Source: Hydrogenovibrio sp.
GTDB lineage: Bacteria; Pseudomonadota; Gammaproteobacteria; Thiomicrospirales; Thiomicrospiraceae
Assembly (NCBI GenBank): GCA_015484555.1
Contig: WFMZ01000065.1
Coordinates: 1 to 64,000 of the forward strand
Reading direction: 5' to 3'
DNA: 64,000 nucleotides
The notes below the pieces were generated by a model, which did not search any database, was not told the DNA's origin, and worked only from the letters and a program-made list of their open reading frames with translations. Shown here one piece after another: positions 13,051-21,289 of the stretch. Every line of letters starts with the position of its first letter. The first letter of the stretch is position 1. The position numbers and the translations under genes were made by a program.

Positions 13051-13881
13051 GTGATTAAAAAAATTCTAATCCTTCTTTTGGGTATTTTATTTCTAGCCCT
13101 AATTTTGTTAAAAAACCTGCTGAGCTTCTTCATCCGCCCAATATTTGGCCTACTTGAAAATGTTTTTAAATCTATCAAAAATAGTCATAGTATTAAAGAA
13201 GCTTGGCAGAATTTTACCTCTAAAAAATATGCACGAAGCCGCTTAAGTATCCCCCAAGAAGTGATTGCATTGATGGCTAAAATTGCAATTTGTGATGGCA
13301 AAGTTAGCCGCTTAGAAGTTGAGTACATGAGTGATACCATTCTACAAATGATCGCAGGTTTGAAAAGGAGTCGTTTGCCTAACAGCATGGTTGAGCGTGC
13401 TAAAACGCAGTTATTTGAAATTGCCAACTCTGCTAAAAAAGACGAGCATTCCGTTTTATTTTATACCCGCACACTGCAAAGCGCTCGACCACAGATTCGC
13501 CAAGGGGCTTTTATGCAGATTATTGCCTTTTCTTTATTAGATGGCCTCTCCGACAGCACGCTTGCCCTACTGAAACAAATCGGCGGCGCCCTTGGTTTTA
13601 CTGAGGCTCAAATTGAACAACTGATTGAAAGCGTTAAAGGCGGCGCATTAAATCAAAATGGCTATGACCAAACTAAAGACCCTTACGAGATACTAAACTG
13701 CCAAGCGTCAGATGAATTCAGTATTATTAAAAAATCCTACCGAAGACTGGTTAAGCAAAACCACCCTGACTATATGCAAGGGAAAGGGAAAAACCAACAA
13801 GAGATTGAAGCGACTACGCTCAAAATGCAAGAAATTAACGCTGCCTATGCTGAAATAAAACGCCTAACGGGCAAGCGATAA
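13051..13881 (+). CDS. Membrane-anchored TerB/DjlA-like J-domain protein
   Basis: A 276-aa protein with an N-terminal membrane helix (about 3-27), a TerB-like helical domain (about 70-195, with AKIAICDGKVSRLEVEYM) and a C-terminal J domain (about 210-275) carrying the essential His-Pro-Asp at 238-240. This is the architecture of DjlA, a DnaK co-chaperone facing the cytoplasm. The start is GTG (13051), with AAGG about 10 nt upstream. No chaperone gene is nearby. DjlA is a family-level call. Confidence 0.82.
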   Translation: MIKKILILLLGILFLALILLKNLLSFFIRPIFGLLENVFKSIKNSHSIKEAWQNFTSKKYARSRLSIPQEVIALMAKIAICDGKVSRLEVEYMSDTILQMIAGLKRSRLPNSMVERAKTQLFEIANSAKKDEHSVLFYTRTLQSARPQIRQGAFMQIIAFSLLDGLSDSTLALLKQIGGALGFTEAQIEQLIESVKGGALNQNGYDQTKDPYEILNCQASDEFSIIKKSYRRLVKQNHPDYMQGKGKNQQEIEATTLKMQEINAAYAEIKRLTGKR

Positions 13882-13974
13882 ATGGTCATTAACGATATTT
13901 AATACACCAACGAGCCTGAAAATATAAGCTCACCTATGTTGCAGATATTAAATATCGAATTACTTTACAAACAT

Positions 13975-14436
13975 TTAATGGGTAGCAACCGTAGCAAACT
14001 TGTTCAACACCTTGCCAATTTTACTCACCGTTTGGCTAGCACAATGACCTAAGTGATAACGCTTTGCCAGATACACAGGATTGTTATAACTTAACCAAAC
14101 CTGCCCATGATTATCTTCCCAAATCAATGCTTTTTGTGGCAAGTCTAATGCCGCGAGAGCATTACATTGTATTAATAAGCTACCAATTTTAGGGTTGCCA
14201 AAAATAACTAAGGTAGAGGGGTTTAAGGTTAATCCCACACTACTCGCCCCTTTTGCATGGTCTATCGTAGCAAAAACTGTCAACCCTTTAAGCTGTAATG
14301 CCTTAACCAGCTTATGGGCTGTTTGCTCTACGCTATGCGTGCTTAAAACAGTCACGACACCTTCCGCTTCGGAGGCAGAGGCCACCCAAGAATGTAAACC
14401 AAGCAGAACAAGTAAAATAATTTGAAGCTGTTTCAT
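13975..14436 (-). CDS. Exported DUF302-family protein
   Basis: A 153-aa protein with a signal peptide (about 1-22, ending ASASEA) followed by a DUF302 domain: the N-terminal strand VVTVLSTHSVEQTAHKLVKALQLKGLTVFATIDHA, then TLVIFGNPKIGSLLIQCN and LDLPQKALIWED. DUF302 proteins occur widely in sulfur- and metal-metabolising bacteria; their biochemical role is not settled. Monocistronic. An 11-bp inverted repeat (CGATATTTAAT, 13893-13903 and its complement at 13947-13957) lies just downstream. Confidence 0.82.
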   Translation of the reverse strand: MKQLQIILLVLLGLHSWVASASEAEGVVTVLSTHSVEQTAHKLVKALQLKGLTVFATIDHAKGASSVGLTLNPSTLVIFGNPKIGSLLIQCNALAALDLPQKALIWEDNHGQVWLSYNNPVYLAKRYHLGHCASQTVSKIGKVLNKFATVATH

Positions 14437-14602
14437 CGTGTTTCCTAAAAAATAATTAAAGATAAGTAAAAAACATTATACTGGTTTTAAAAACTTCTTT
14501 GCTAAATTAGTATTTTTCAACTCCGTGTTAATTTCCTTCTCCAAAAGGGCATTTTATGGCAAACTATCTTGTTCTACTTATTTTTGTTAAAAGGAATTAA
14601 AC

Positions 14603-15514
14603 ATGGATTTTCTAATCTTCGTCATTGTCATCTCCGTTTTCATCGTGCTCTATCTATTGATGGCCATTCGAGTCGTACCGCAGTCAGATCAATGGGTGAT
14701 TGAACGTTTAGGAAAATACAACCGTACCATTGAAGGTGGCTTGAGTTTTATTATTCCTTTTATTGACAGTAAACGTTCTCGCTTTAGCACCCAAGAGCAA
14801 ATTGTTGATGTCGCCCGTCAATCGGTGATTACCAAGGATAATGTTAGCATCAACATTGATGCCGTTGTCTTTATCCGAATCAACAACGCTCGCCAAGCCA
14901 CTTATGAAATTGAAGACCTAAAGCTGGCAATTGCCCAACTAGCCCAAACCACTTTACGTGCAGAAATTGGTTTACTGGAACTAGATGAAACCCTTTCTTC
15001 TCGTGCTGACCTAAATGCCGCCTTACTAACTTCATTAGATATTGCCAGCCAAACTTGGGGTGCTAAAGTTACCCGTGTTGAAGTGGCTGATATTTCAGTA
15101 CCACAAGCTGTACAAGGTGCCATGGAATTACAAATGGAAGCCGAACGTCGTCGTCGCGCAACAGAAACAGAAGCGGAAGGGGATAAAAATGCCTTAATTG
15201 CCAAAGCAGAAGGCGAAAGACAACAAGCCTTTAAACAAGCTGAAGCGGTGGAACGTATGGCCGATGCAGTTCGTTATGAAAAAGAACAGCATGCACAAGG
15301 TGAACAAAAAGCCATGGAATTAATTAATACTGCCATGGCAGACAATGGCCATGCTGCAGAATTCTTATTAGCCAAAGACCGTATTGAAGCCTTCTCGGGT
15401 ATTGCTAAGTCAGATTCTGCTAACAAGGTTATTGTGCCAATAGAAACAGCTGAAATGGTGGGTTCCTTAACGGCCTTAACCAGCTTGTTAACTCAGTCTA
15501 ACGGCAATAAATAG
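14603..15514 (+). CDS. SPFH/prohibitin-domain membrane protein (stomatin/QmcA-like)
   Basis: A 303-aa protein with one N-terminal membrane helix (about 2-21) and the SPFH domain: RVVPQSDQWVIERLGKYNRTIEGG, IDAVVFIRINNARQATYEIEDL and TLRAEIGLLELDETLSSR. The C-terminal half is an Ala/Glu-rich coiled coil (about 190-260). It is thought to form membrane-microdomain oligomers. It is followed 8 bp later by an NfeD-family gene, the usual bacterial stomatin-NfeD pair. Confidence 0.92.
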   Translation: MDFLIFVIVISVFIVLYLLMAIRVVPQSDQWVIERLGKYNRTIEGGLSFIIPFIDSKRSRFSTQEQIVDVARQSVITKDNVSINIDAVVFIRINNARQATYEIEDLKLAIAQLAQTTLRAEIGLLELDETLSSRADLNAALLTSLDIASQTWGAKVTRVEVADISVPQAVQGAMELQMEAERRRRATETEAEGDKNALIAKAEGERQQAFKQAEAVERMADAVRYEKEQHAQGEQKAMELINTAMADNGHAAEFLLAKDRIEAFSGIAKSDSANKVIVPIETAEMVGSLTALTSLLTQSNGNK

Positions 15515-15522
15515 AGGTTTTT

Positions 15523-15960
15523 ATGACAGATATTCTTCCCCAAATATCCGCTTGGATTTTAATTGGTATCGGGCTAGCGCTGATGAGCGTCGAAATATTT
15601 ACCGCCATGTTTATTCTGCTCTTTTTTGGCCTAGCATTTGTTATTGTCGGCATCGTGGCATTTAGTGTTGCTATGCCTGGTGAAGTACAAATATTATCCG
15701 CTATGTTATTGGGTGGCCTATTAACGTTTGCGCTTAGAAAGTGGCTGTTACAATATCTTCAAGCAGACGACTTATCATTAGAAACTTTAAAAACAGGTGA
15801 AGTAGGTGTGTTGCAAGAGTTTGCAGGTGAATTACGGGTAAGCTACAAAGGTACCACCTGGCCAGTACAGCCACACCATGGCTTAGAGCTTAAAGCAGGG
15901 GATAGTGTCATCGTAACCGAGCTAGTGAATAACATGGCGAGCATTCAAAAAATAGATTAA
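15523..15960 (+). CDS. NfeD-family membrane protein
   Basis: A 145-aa protein with three membrane helices in the first 70 residues, then an OB-fold C-terminal domain (about 90-143, with GEVGVLQEFAGELRVSYKGTTWPV and LKAGDSVIVTEL). This is the short, protease-less NfeD form that partners an upstream SPFH protein, as here. The pair ends at a terminator (16030-16070). Confidence 0.9.
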   Translation: MTDILPQISAWILIGIGLALMSVEIFTAMFILLFFGLAFVIVGIVAFSVAMPGEVQILSAMLLGGLLTFALRKWLLQYLQADDLSLETLKTGEVGVLQEFAGELRVSYKGTTWPVQPHHGLELKAGDSVIVTELVNNMASIQKID

Positions 15961-16029
15961 ATTAAATATTTCAACAATACGCAAGTGCACAATACCATTC
16001 CTAAACTAAGCAACTAATGGTTTATGACT

Positions 16030-16070
16030 AAAAAGCTCCTTCTGGATTAACGCTAGAAGGGGCTTTTTTA
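16030..16070 (+). terminator. Rho-independent terminator of the SPFH-NfeD operon
   Basis: AAAAAGCTCCTTCT (16030-16043) pairs with AGAAGGGGCTTTTT (16055-16068), with one G-U wobble and an 11-nt loop, followed by T residues. Confidence 0.8.
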
Positions 16071-16085
16071 ATGGTCTTCAACCTT

Positions 16086-16134
16086 AAAAATCGCCAGGGG
16101 TGGTCTACATAACAGACCACCCCTGGCGATTTTT
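16086..16134. repeat. Dispersed palindromic repeat, tight hairpin (locus b)
   Basis: The 18-bp core AAAAATCGCCAGGGGTGG (16086-16103), extended by TCT, pairs perfectly over 21 bp with 16114-16134 across a 7-nt loop. It is preceded by CTTCAACCTT, as at loci a and e. It lies 16 bp after a conventional terminator, so it is not needed for termination. Confidence 0.95.
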
Positions 16135-16180
16135 GCGTTTATCGAGGCTTAACAATAACTAAAAATGAAGTCATTTTTTT

Positions 16181-16451
16181 CTAGTCCGAAAGTTTCTTGC
16201 CATAAAAGTGACGTTTTTTAGGGTACACCATCTCTGTCCCAACCCACAATGTGAAGTCCTCGCATGAAGCACAGGTGGCTACAGAAGAATTTTCTAGGAC
16301 AATGTCATTAAATTTTGCTGTAGTTTAAATACAGATGGTTAAGAATATCCCAGACACTTTTACCAGCCTTATCCGCAGAAAACCAGCTTTGAGCTGCAAC
16401 TGTGTCACAGTGCGGGCATTTAAATTTACTATATTCATACTTGGGAACCAT
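16181..16451 (-). pseudogene. Frameshifted remnant of a DUF4145-like two-CxxC protein
   Basis: From ATG 16451 the minus strand reads 47 residues (MVPKYEYSKFKCPHCDTVAA, then QSWF..., ...NYSKI) to a stop at 16308-16310. The adjacent +1 frame continues the same pattern from about 16309 (FNDIVLENSSVATCASCEDF, then TLWVGTEMVYP) to a stop at 16181. CPHC followed about 40 residues later by CxxC, a Trp and VYP is the N-terminal layout of DUF4145 proteins. One extra A in the AAAA run at 16311-16317 would explain the shift. The usual C-terminal domain is missing, so this is a truncated and frameshifted relic. The family call is from memory of the pattern. Confidence 0.62.
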
Positions 16452-16474
16452 GATTTACGCCATAACTTTACTGT

Positions 16475-16771
16475 TTAGTCATACGCCTGTTGTCGGTGTT
16501 TAAAATCTACGATGGCCACAATCAATTTTTCATCTTCAACCAGGTAAAACAGTCTGTAATTTCCGATTCTATATCGGTAATAGCCTTCTAAATTATCTTT
16601 GAGTTTTTTGATATTAGGGCCGTAAAAAGGGTTCTCTCGTAGCAGAGGATAGACAAAAGTTTCTATTTTTACATACAACTTTTTATCCAGCTTCTTTTTT
16701 AATTTTTGAAATGTTTTTGTCTCAGCAATTTGATAGTTAGACAATATCGTAGTCGCCATTTTTAAAGTCAT
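16475..16771 (-). CDS. RelE/ParE-superfamily toxin of a type II toxin-antitoxin pair
   Basis: A 98-aa basic protein. The pattern NPFYGPNIKKLKDNLEGYYRYRIGNYRLFYLVEDEKLIVAIVDFKHR is typical of RelE/ParE-fold toxins, which cleave ribosome-bound mRNA or poison gyrase; the sequence does not say which. It overlaps the upstream antitoxin gene by 35 bp (or 23 bp if the start is the internal ATG at 16759), as expected for translational coupling. Confidence 0.85.
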   Translation of the reverse strand: MTLKMATTILSNYQIAETKTFQKLKKKLDKKLYVKIETFVYPLLRENPFYGPNIKKLKDNLEGYYRYRIGNYRLFYLVEDEKLIVAIVDFKHRQQAYD

Positions 16772-16973
16772 TTAACCCGTTCATCAGGTTTTGCACAAGA
16801 TCTTTGTCATCCAAAATTTCTTTCATTTCATCATTGTCTACAAATTGTGACGAGGTTAAGTATTGCATGGTGGCAAATTCAATGTAATTTGATAGATTTC
16901 TTTTTTGGCCATCTGCAGCTAGTTTAATCATCTTGTAGATAGCGTCATCCACTCGCATCGTTACCGTTTTCAT
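16737..16973 (-). CDS. Ribbon-helix-helix antitoxin partner of the RelE-like toxin
   Basis: A 78-aa protein. The N-terminal MKTVTMRVDDAIYKMIKLAA with KRNLSNYIEFA is a ribbon-helix-helix DNA-binding domain (about 1-45); the acidic C-terminal tail (NDEMKEILDDKDLVQN) would wrap the toxin. Such antitoxins repress their own operon. Upstream, ATTCAATTTTATTCAAA on the plus strand could hold the operator, but no clean palindrome was seen. Confidence 0.83.
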   Translation of the reverse strand: MKTVTMRVDDAIYKMIKLAADGQKRNLSNYIEFATMQYLTSSQFVDNDEMKEILDDKDLVQNLMNGLNDFKNGDYDIV

Positions 16974-17063
16974 GGTACTTCCTTTGAATAATTATGACAC
17001 CCATTGTATTCAATTTTATTCAAACGGTCAATAATAAAAATCGCCCTAGTGTCGCTTCACCTT

Positions 17064-17888
17064 TTATTGCCGTGCTAATCGAGCCAAATCAAACTCATCT
17101 TCAAAGTTTGAACGATAAGGGTTAATGTCTAAACCGCCACGGCGGACATAACGCGCATACACCGTTAACTTATCTGGCTTGCACCTTGCCATAATATCGC
17201 AGAACATTCGTTCGACACATTGCTCGTGAAACTCATTGTGGTTGCGGAAAGAGATAATGTACTTCAATAAAGCTTCATGGTCTATTTGCTTGCCTTCATA
17301 ACGAATCACCACCGACCCCCAGTCTGGTTGACCCGTCACCAAACAGTTAGACTTTAACAAGTTGCTATGAAGCGTTTCACTTACTTGATCTTCCCCTGCC
17401 GCTAACAAACTGGCATCAACTTGGTATTGACTTATTTCAATATCTAGCTCATCTAGCGATTCACCTGGCAAGGCGCCAATTTCGGTGACTTCATCTAAAC
17501 GACGAACTTCGGCATAAACATCGGCACCCGATACGGCTGATAAATCTTTTTCCCACAAGGCAATCACATCTTCTTCATTCTCAAAGCGAGTGCCATTAAA
17601 GGAATTTAAGTACAATTTAAACGATTTAGATTCCACCAAGTTAGGCGCATCGGCAGAAAAAGAGAATTCAACAATGCGTACCTGTGGCTTGCCCTTGGCA
17701 TTCAACCAAGATACTTCATAGGCGGTCCAAATATCTAGCCCTATAAAAGGTAGGTTAGCTAGTTTAATATTCAATTCATCTCGGTTTTCTTGGCGAGGAA
17801 TGGGAAACAGCAAGCTGGCATCATATTGGTCGGCATAAGCGGTAGATTGACCTAAATGGCTTTGTTCAGCGGTAGGATGTAAACTCAT
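17064..17888 (-). CDS. queF: NADPH-dependent 7-cyano-7-deazaguanine reductase QueF (bimodular)
   Basis: QueF (274 aa) reduces preQ0 to preQ1 in queuosine biosynthesis. It is the long bimodular type: the family motif [15 protein letters not shown] is at 86-100, and the catalytic Cys182 lies in [12 protein letters not shown] in the second T-fold module, followed by [13 protein letters not shown] (220-232). Monocistronic in context, apart from the YigZ-family gene upstream on the same strand. Confidence 0.96.
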   Translation of the reverse strand: MSLHPTAEQSHLGQSTAYADQYDASLLFPIPRQENRDELNIKLANLPFIGLDIWTAYEVSWLNAKGKPQVRIVEFSFSADAPNLVESKSFKLYLNSFNGTRFENEEDVIALWEKDLSAVSGADVYAEVRRLDEVTEIGALPGESLDELDIEISQYQVDASLLAAGEDQVSETLHSNLLKSNCLVTGQPDWGSVVIRYEGKQIDHEALLKYIISFRNHNEFHEQCVERMFCDIMARCKPDKLTVYARYVRRGGLDINPYRSNFEDEFDLARLARQ

Positions 17889-17959
17889 AAAATTGTCTTT
17901 TGGTTAATGGTTTGAAATAGTTGTTTTAAAGATTTAAAGCCTATTCTAAACGACAAGCC

Positions 17960-18580
17960 TTAATCGGAAACTGGCTCTATCACTTTATAGGCACAGCCTT
18001 GCCCGCTAAAGCCATTTAACGTGCCTTGAAAGCTGTCTAAATTTACACTGGGGACTTGCACTTGCATCTCAATTTGCTCGCCATAATTGACTTGGACAAC
18101 CAGACCTTCTGCCATACCAACCCAATGGCGTAAAGGCTGTTCTAAAGCAAAACTGGCTTGAATATGAATGTCTGTTTGCGCCACTTGTTGTGCTACCGGC
18201 AATACTTCCATCACCGCTTGTGCTGCCCCAGAATAAGCTCGGGTTAGCCCGCCTGCTCCCAGTTTTATGCCACCGAAATAACGCACGACAATTACCATTA
18301 CATCTCCCACCCCTTTATGCTGCAATACATTTAAGATGGGTTTGCCAGCGGTGCCAGAGGGTTCGCCATCATCACCCATGCCGGCATTACTCGCCCTTTC
18401 TGGATGACCTATTTGATAGGCCCAACAATGGTGACGGGCATCTGGGTATTCGGCTTTTATTTCTGCCAACCAATTCAGTCCATCAGCGCGGCTTTCAATA
18501 TGCTTCGCATAAGCAATAAACTGGCTTTTTTTGATAATGATATCGGCTCTCGCAAGCTCGGTAGGAATAGGATATGTCAA
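17960..18580 (-). CDS. YigZ/IMPACT-family protein
   Basis: A 206-aa protein of the UPF0029/IMPACT family. The conserved block ARHHCWAYQIG, DDGEPSGTAGKPIL and VVRYFGGIKLGAGGLTRAYSGA is complete, followed by a C-terminal ferredoxin-like domain. Eukaryotic IMPACT regulates the eIF2 kinase GCN2; the bacterial role is not firmly known. Encoded upstream of queF, same strand, 71-bp gap. Confidence 0.93.
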   Translation of the reverse strand: MTYPIPTELARADIIIKKSQFIAYAKHIESRADGLNWLAEIKAEYPDARHHCWAYQIGHPERASNAGMGDDGEPSGTAGKPILNVLQHKGVGDVMVIVVRYFGGIKLGAGGLTRAYSGAAQAVMEVLPVAQQVAQTDIHIQASFALEQPLRHWVGMAEGLVVQVNYGEQIEMQVQVPSVNLDSFQGTLNGFSGQGCAYKVIEPVSD

Positions 18581-18730
18581 AAATTCTATCTTTCATTTAA
18601 TAAAGGCCAACCTATTGTACGACAGAGTTTGTTTCATTAAACCAAAACAGCATGAAAATACCCCAAAAATTTCGTGTCAATCTGATAAAGTTCTACTTAA
18701 ACCATTAACTTACGCCTTGAGAACTCAGAA

Positions 18731-19789
18731 ATGCCTTTGTCTAAAAGTGAAAATATCATTCATTCGCTGTACCACATCACAAGCCAATATGAAAAGGGCT
18801 TTGAATTTCAGGTTGAGCAGTTGCTAAAACTAGGTTGTGAGAGATTTAATCTAGAAATTGGTATCCTCTCGAGTATTGTTGAAGATGACTTCACTTTAAT
18901 ACAACAAATAAGCCCACCTGAAGTGGGTTTAAAAGTAGGCATGGTATTTGATGTCAACCGAACCTACTGCGCACTTACCCTTGACACCCATAATGCCATT
19001 GCTGAAGCACACTTTCAACATTCCAAATACAAATGCCACCCCGCTTATAATGACTTTGGTTTAGAAGCCTATATTGGCGCACCGGTTACTGTTGATGGTG
19101 CCTTGTTTGGTACCTTTAGTTTTTCTAGCCGAACCCCTTTAGATGAACCTTTTACTCAGGTAGATTTGGATGCTATTCAACTGATGGCCAGCTGGATAGG
19201 CACGGAGCTATCTCGACGTGAAAAAGAACTCATGTTACAAGAATTGAACGATAAGCTTTTGAAGCTGTCCACAACTGATGGCCTAACCCAAATTAAAAAC
19301 CGCATGTTTTTCCAAGAAGAGCTAGAAAGACAAATTAGTTTTGCAAACCGCTCTTGTACACCCTTATCTGTCTTAATTTTAGACATTGATTACTTCAAAA
19401 ACTATAACGATGATTTAGGCCACCTTGAAGGTGATAATGCCTTGATTCAAACTGCCCAAATTATGATGGAAAATAGTCGAGATTATGATATTGTTTCCAG
19501 ATTCGGAGGGGAAGAGTTTGCGATTATTTTGCCTAATACAACCTCTACCGGCGCGCTACAGTATGGAGAAAAATTATGTTCGGCATTTGAAAAATATCCT
19601 TGGCAATTTAAAAAAATTACTGTCAGCATTGGGATAGAAACGTTAATAGGCGACAACACTGAAACAGATATTAAAGCCATTAGTATTAAGTTAATTAACC
19701 AAGCAGACAAAGCACTTTATTATTCTAAAGATAATGGCCGAAACCAAGCTAACCATTTTAAAGATATTGCCACCTTCTCTATCAACTAA
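18731..19789 (+). CDS. GAF-GGDEF diguanylate cyclase
   Basis: Soluble protein (352 aa) with a GAF-like sensor (about 20-160, including YIGAPVTVDGALFGTFSF) and a GGDEF domain (about 180-345). The active-site motif is GGEEF at 259-263 and an inhibitory-site RxxD (Arg250-Asp253) lies exactly five residues before it. It should therefore make cyclic di-GMP and be product-inhibited. No membrane segment. Divergent from the YigZ-family gene, alone on its strand. Confidence 0.92.
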   Translation: MPLSKSENIIHSLYHITSQYEKGFEFQVEQLLKLGCERFNLEIGILSSIVEDDFTLIQQISPPEVGLKVGMVFDVNRTYCALTLDTHNAIAEAHFQHSKYKCHPAYNDFGLEAYIGAPVTVDGALFGTFSFSSRTPLDEPFTQVDLDAIQLMASWIGTELSRREKELMLQELNDKLLKLSTTDGLTQIKNRMFFQEELERQISFANRSCTPLSVLILDIDYFKNYNDDLGHLEGDNALIQTAQIMMENSRDYDIVSRFGGEEFAIILPNTTSTGALQYGEKLCSAFEKYPWQFKKITVSIGIETLIGDNTETDIKAISIKLINQADKALYYSKDNGRNQANHFKDIATFSIN

Positions 19790-19951
19790 GTTAAAACAAT
19801 ATAAAACATAACAGACAGGTATCTTAAAAGCAGTAGATAATCTGACTAAAAAATGTATGTATATTTCTTTAATTCAAAGGCATGTAACCGCTCGACCATA
19901 ATAGGTATAGCGGTTTATCTAAATCTATCGTTTTAGCCAAGTATATCGATT

Positions 19952-21289
19952 CTATAAACGCCCTATACTCCAGTAAAAACCAACCCAGTTTTGCCAAATT
20001 TTGGCTTCCGTAACAGGAATATCTCTTTCTGCTTTGTGCACATTACGTTGTGCATTCAATAAATCTAAAATATTACGGGTACCAGTGGTTAAGCCATTTT
20101 CTGTTGCTCTTAATGCTTGCTTACTAGAGTCCAGTACTTGATTTAGCGCGACTAGCCTTTTTAAACTAGATTGATAAACCAGGTTATTGGCTCGTGCCTT
20201 AGCTTTAAGCTGTAGCTTCAATTCACGTTGTTGTGCTTGTAATTCACGGGTTTTAGACCGAGCTTTGGCTACAGATGCATCCGTTCTGCCCCCAATATAC
20301 AAGGGGACTTCTAATTGTAACCCGCCTCTGACTCCTTGCATGTCATCGTAAAAATTACCGTTTGAATTGTTGTAAACAACCGCACCAAAGGCATTCAACT
20401 TAATACCTTCCTTATGTTCTTCAAACATAACTTGCTGGTTAGAAGCTTGTTCTAGTTGCTTTAACTGTTGCACTTTTGGGTGATGACTGACCCATTTCAA
20501 CCAACTCCCCTCTTTTGAATTATTCACCGCTAATAAAGGCGGCAAGCCCTGAATGCCTATTAACTTTTGAAAAGAAATACCTTGCCCTACTAAGGCCTCC
20601 AAGTTAGCTTCTGAAACAGCAATAAGCTCCTCTGCTTGTAGGGATTCTGCTAGGTTGTTGTCTAACCTAGCTTGTATTTCCGCCACATCGTTTAAATCTT
20701 GATAACCCACTTCTAAACGCTGCTCTAGTTGTCCTAAAATATCCGTAATGGATTCTTTTTCTTTGGCTAAAAAAGTTTTATCTGCTACCTGTGCAACATA
20801 CGCGAAATAGGCATCTGAAATATCTTTAATTAACTGCTGACGCTGATTCTCATAAGCCATCTCAGACGCAGAGAGTTGGTGGGTCGCTACGCCATTCATT
20901 GCAGAAATATCTGGCTGGTACAGCGGATAGGTTCCGATTAACTGGTTAGCGGTACGAGGGAAACTATTGCTTTTCATCATCGCATAACTCAATGAAGATT
21001 TTAAACGTACATCAGGCTTTTCATAAGAATGAGCTTGCTGTTGGTTGCTTTTAGCCGATTGTACCTTAGCTGTTGCCACCGCTAAGATGGGGTTATGCTC
21101 CATTGCCAGCAAAATTAAATTTGTTAAAGGGGTTTTCTGCTGATTAAACTCTATCGGTGTATAGTCATCACTAGTCGTCATATCTTTATCAGCCTGTTCA
21201 TTCATTGCAGCTGAAGCTGGTAAAGCAATCACCAAATAGAGACTACTGCTGAAACAAGCCAGCATTATTTTGTAAGGTAACTTAGTCAT
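19952..21289 (-). CDS. TolC-family outer-membrane channel of the copper/silver efflux system
   Basis: Outer-membrane factor (445 aa). A signal peptide (MTKLPYKIMLACFSSSLYLV..., cleavage near ALPASAA) is followed by the repeated coiled-coil arrangement of TolC proteins, with GTRNILDLLNAQRNVHKAERD near the C terminus. No lipobox is present, unlike E. coli CusC. The start at 21289 is preceded by AGGAG and overlaps the cusA stop by 8 bp, which suggests translational coupling; an upstream in-frame start lies inside cusA. Last gene of the efflux operon. Confidence 0.9.
   Translation of the reverse strand: MTKLPYKIMLACFSSSLYLVIALPASAAMNEQADKDMTTSDDYTPIEFNQQKTPLTNLILLAMEHNPILAVATAKVQSAKSNQQQAHSYEKPDVRLKSSLSYAMMKSNSFPRTANQLIGTYPLYQPDISAMNGVATHQLSASEMAYENQRQQLIKDISDAYFAYVAQVADKTFLAKEKESITDILGQLEQRLEVGYQDLNDVAEIQARLDNNLAESLQAEELIAVSEANLEALVGQGISFQKLIGIQGLPPLLAVNNSKEGSWLKWVSHHPKVQQLKQLEQASNQQVMFEEHKEGIKLNAFGAVVYNNSNGNFYDDMQGVRGGLQLEVPLYIGGRTDASVAKARSKTRELQAQQRELKLQLKAKARANNLVYQSSLKRLVALNQVLDSSKQALRATENGLTTGTRNILDLLNAQRNVHKAERDIPVTEAKIWQNWVGFYWSIGRL

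Noticed and set aside
13893-13957. 11-bp inverted repeat between the J-domain gene and the DUF302 gene as a terminator
   Set aside because: AT-only stem with a 43-nt loop and no T run; too weak to call.
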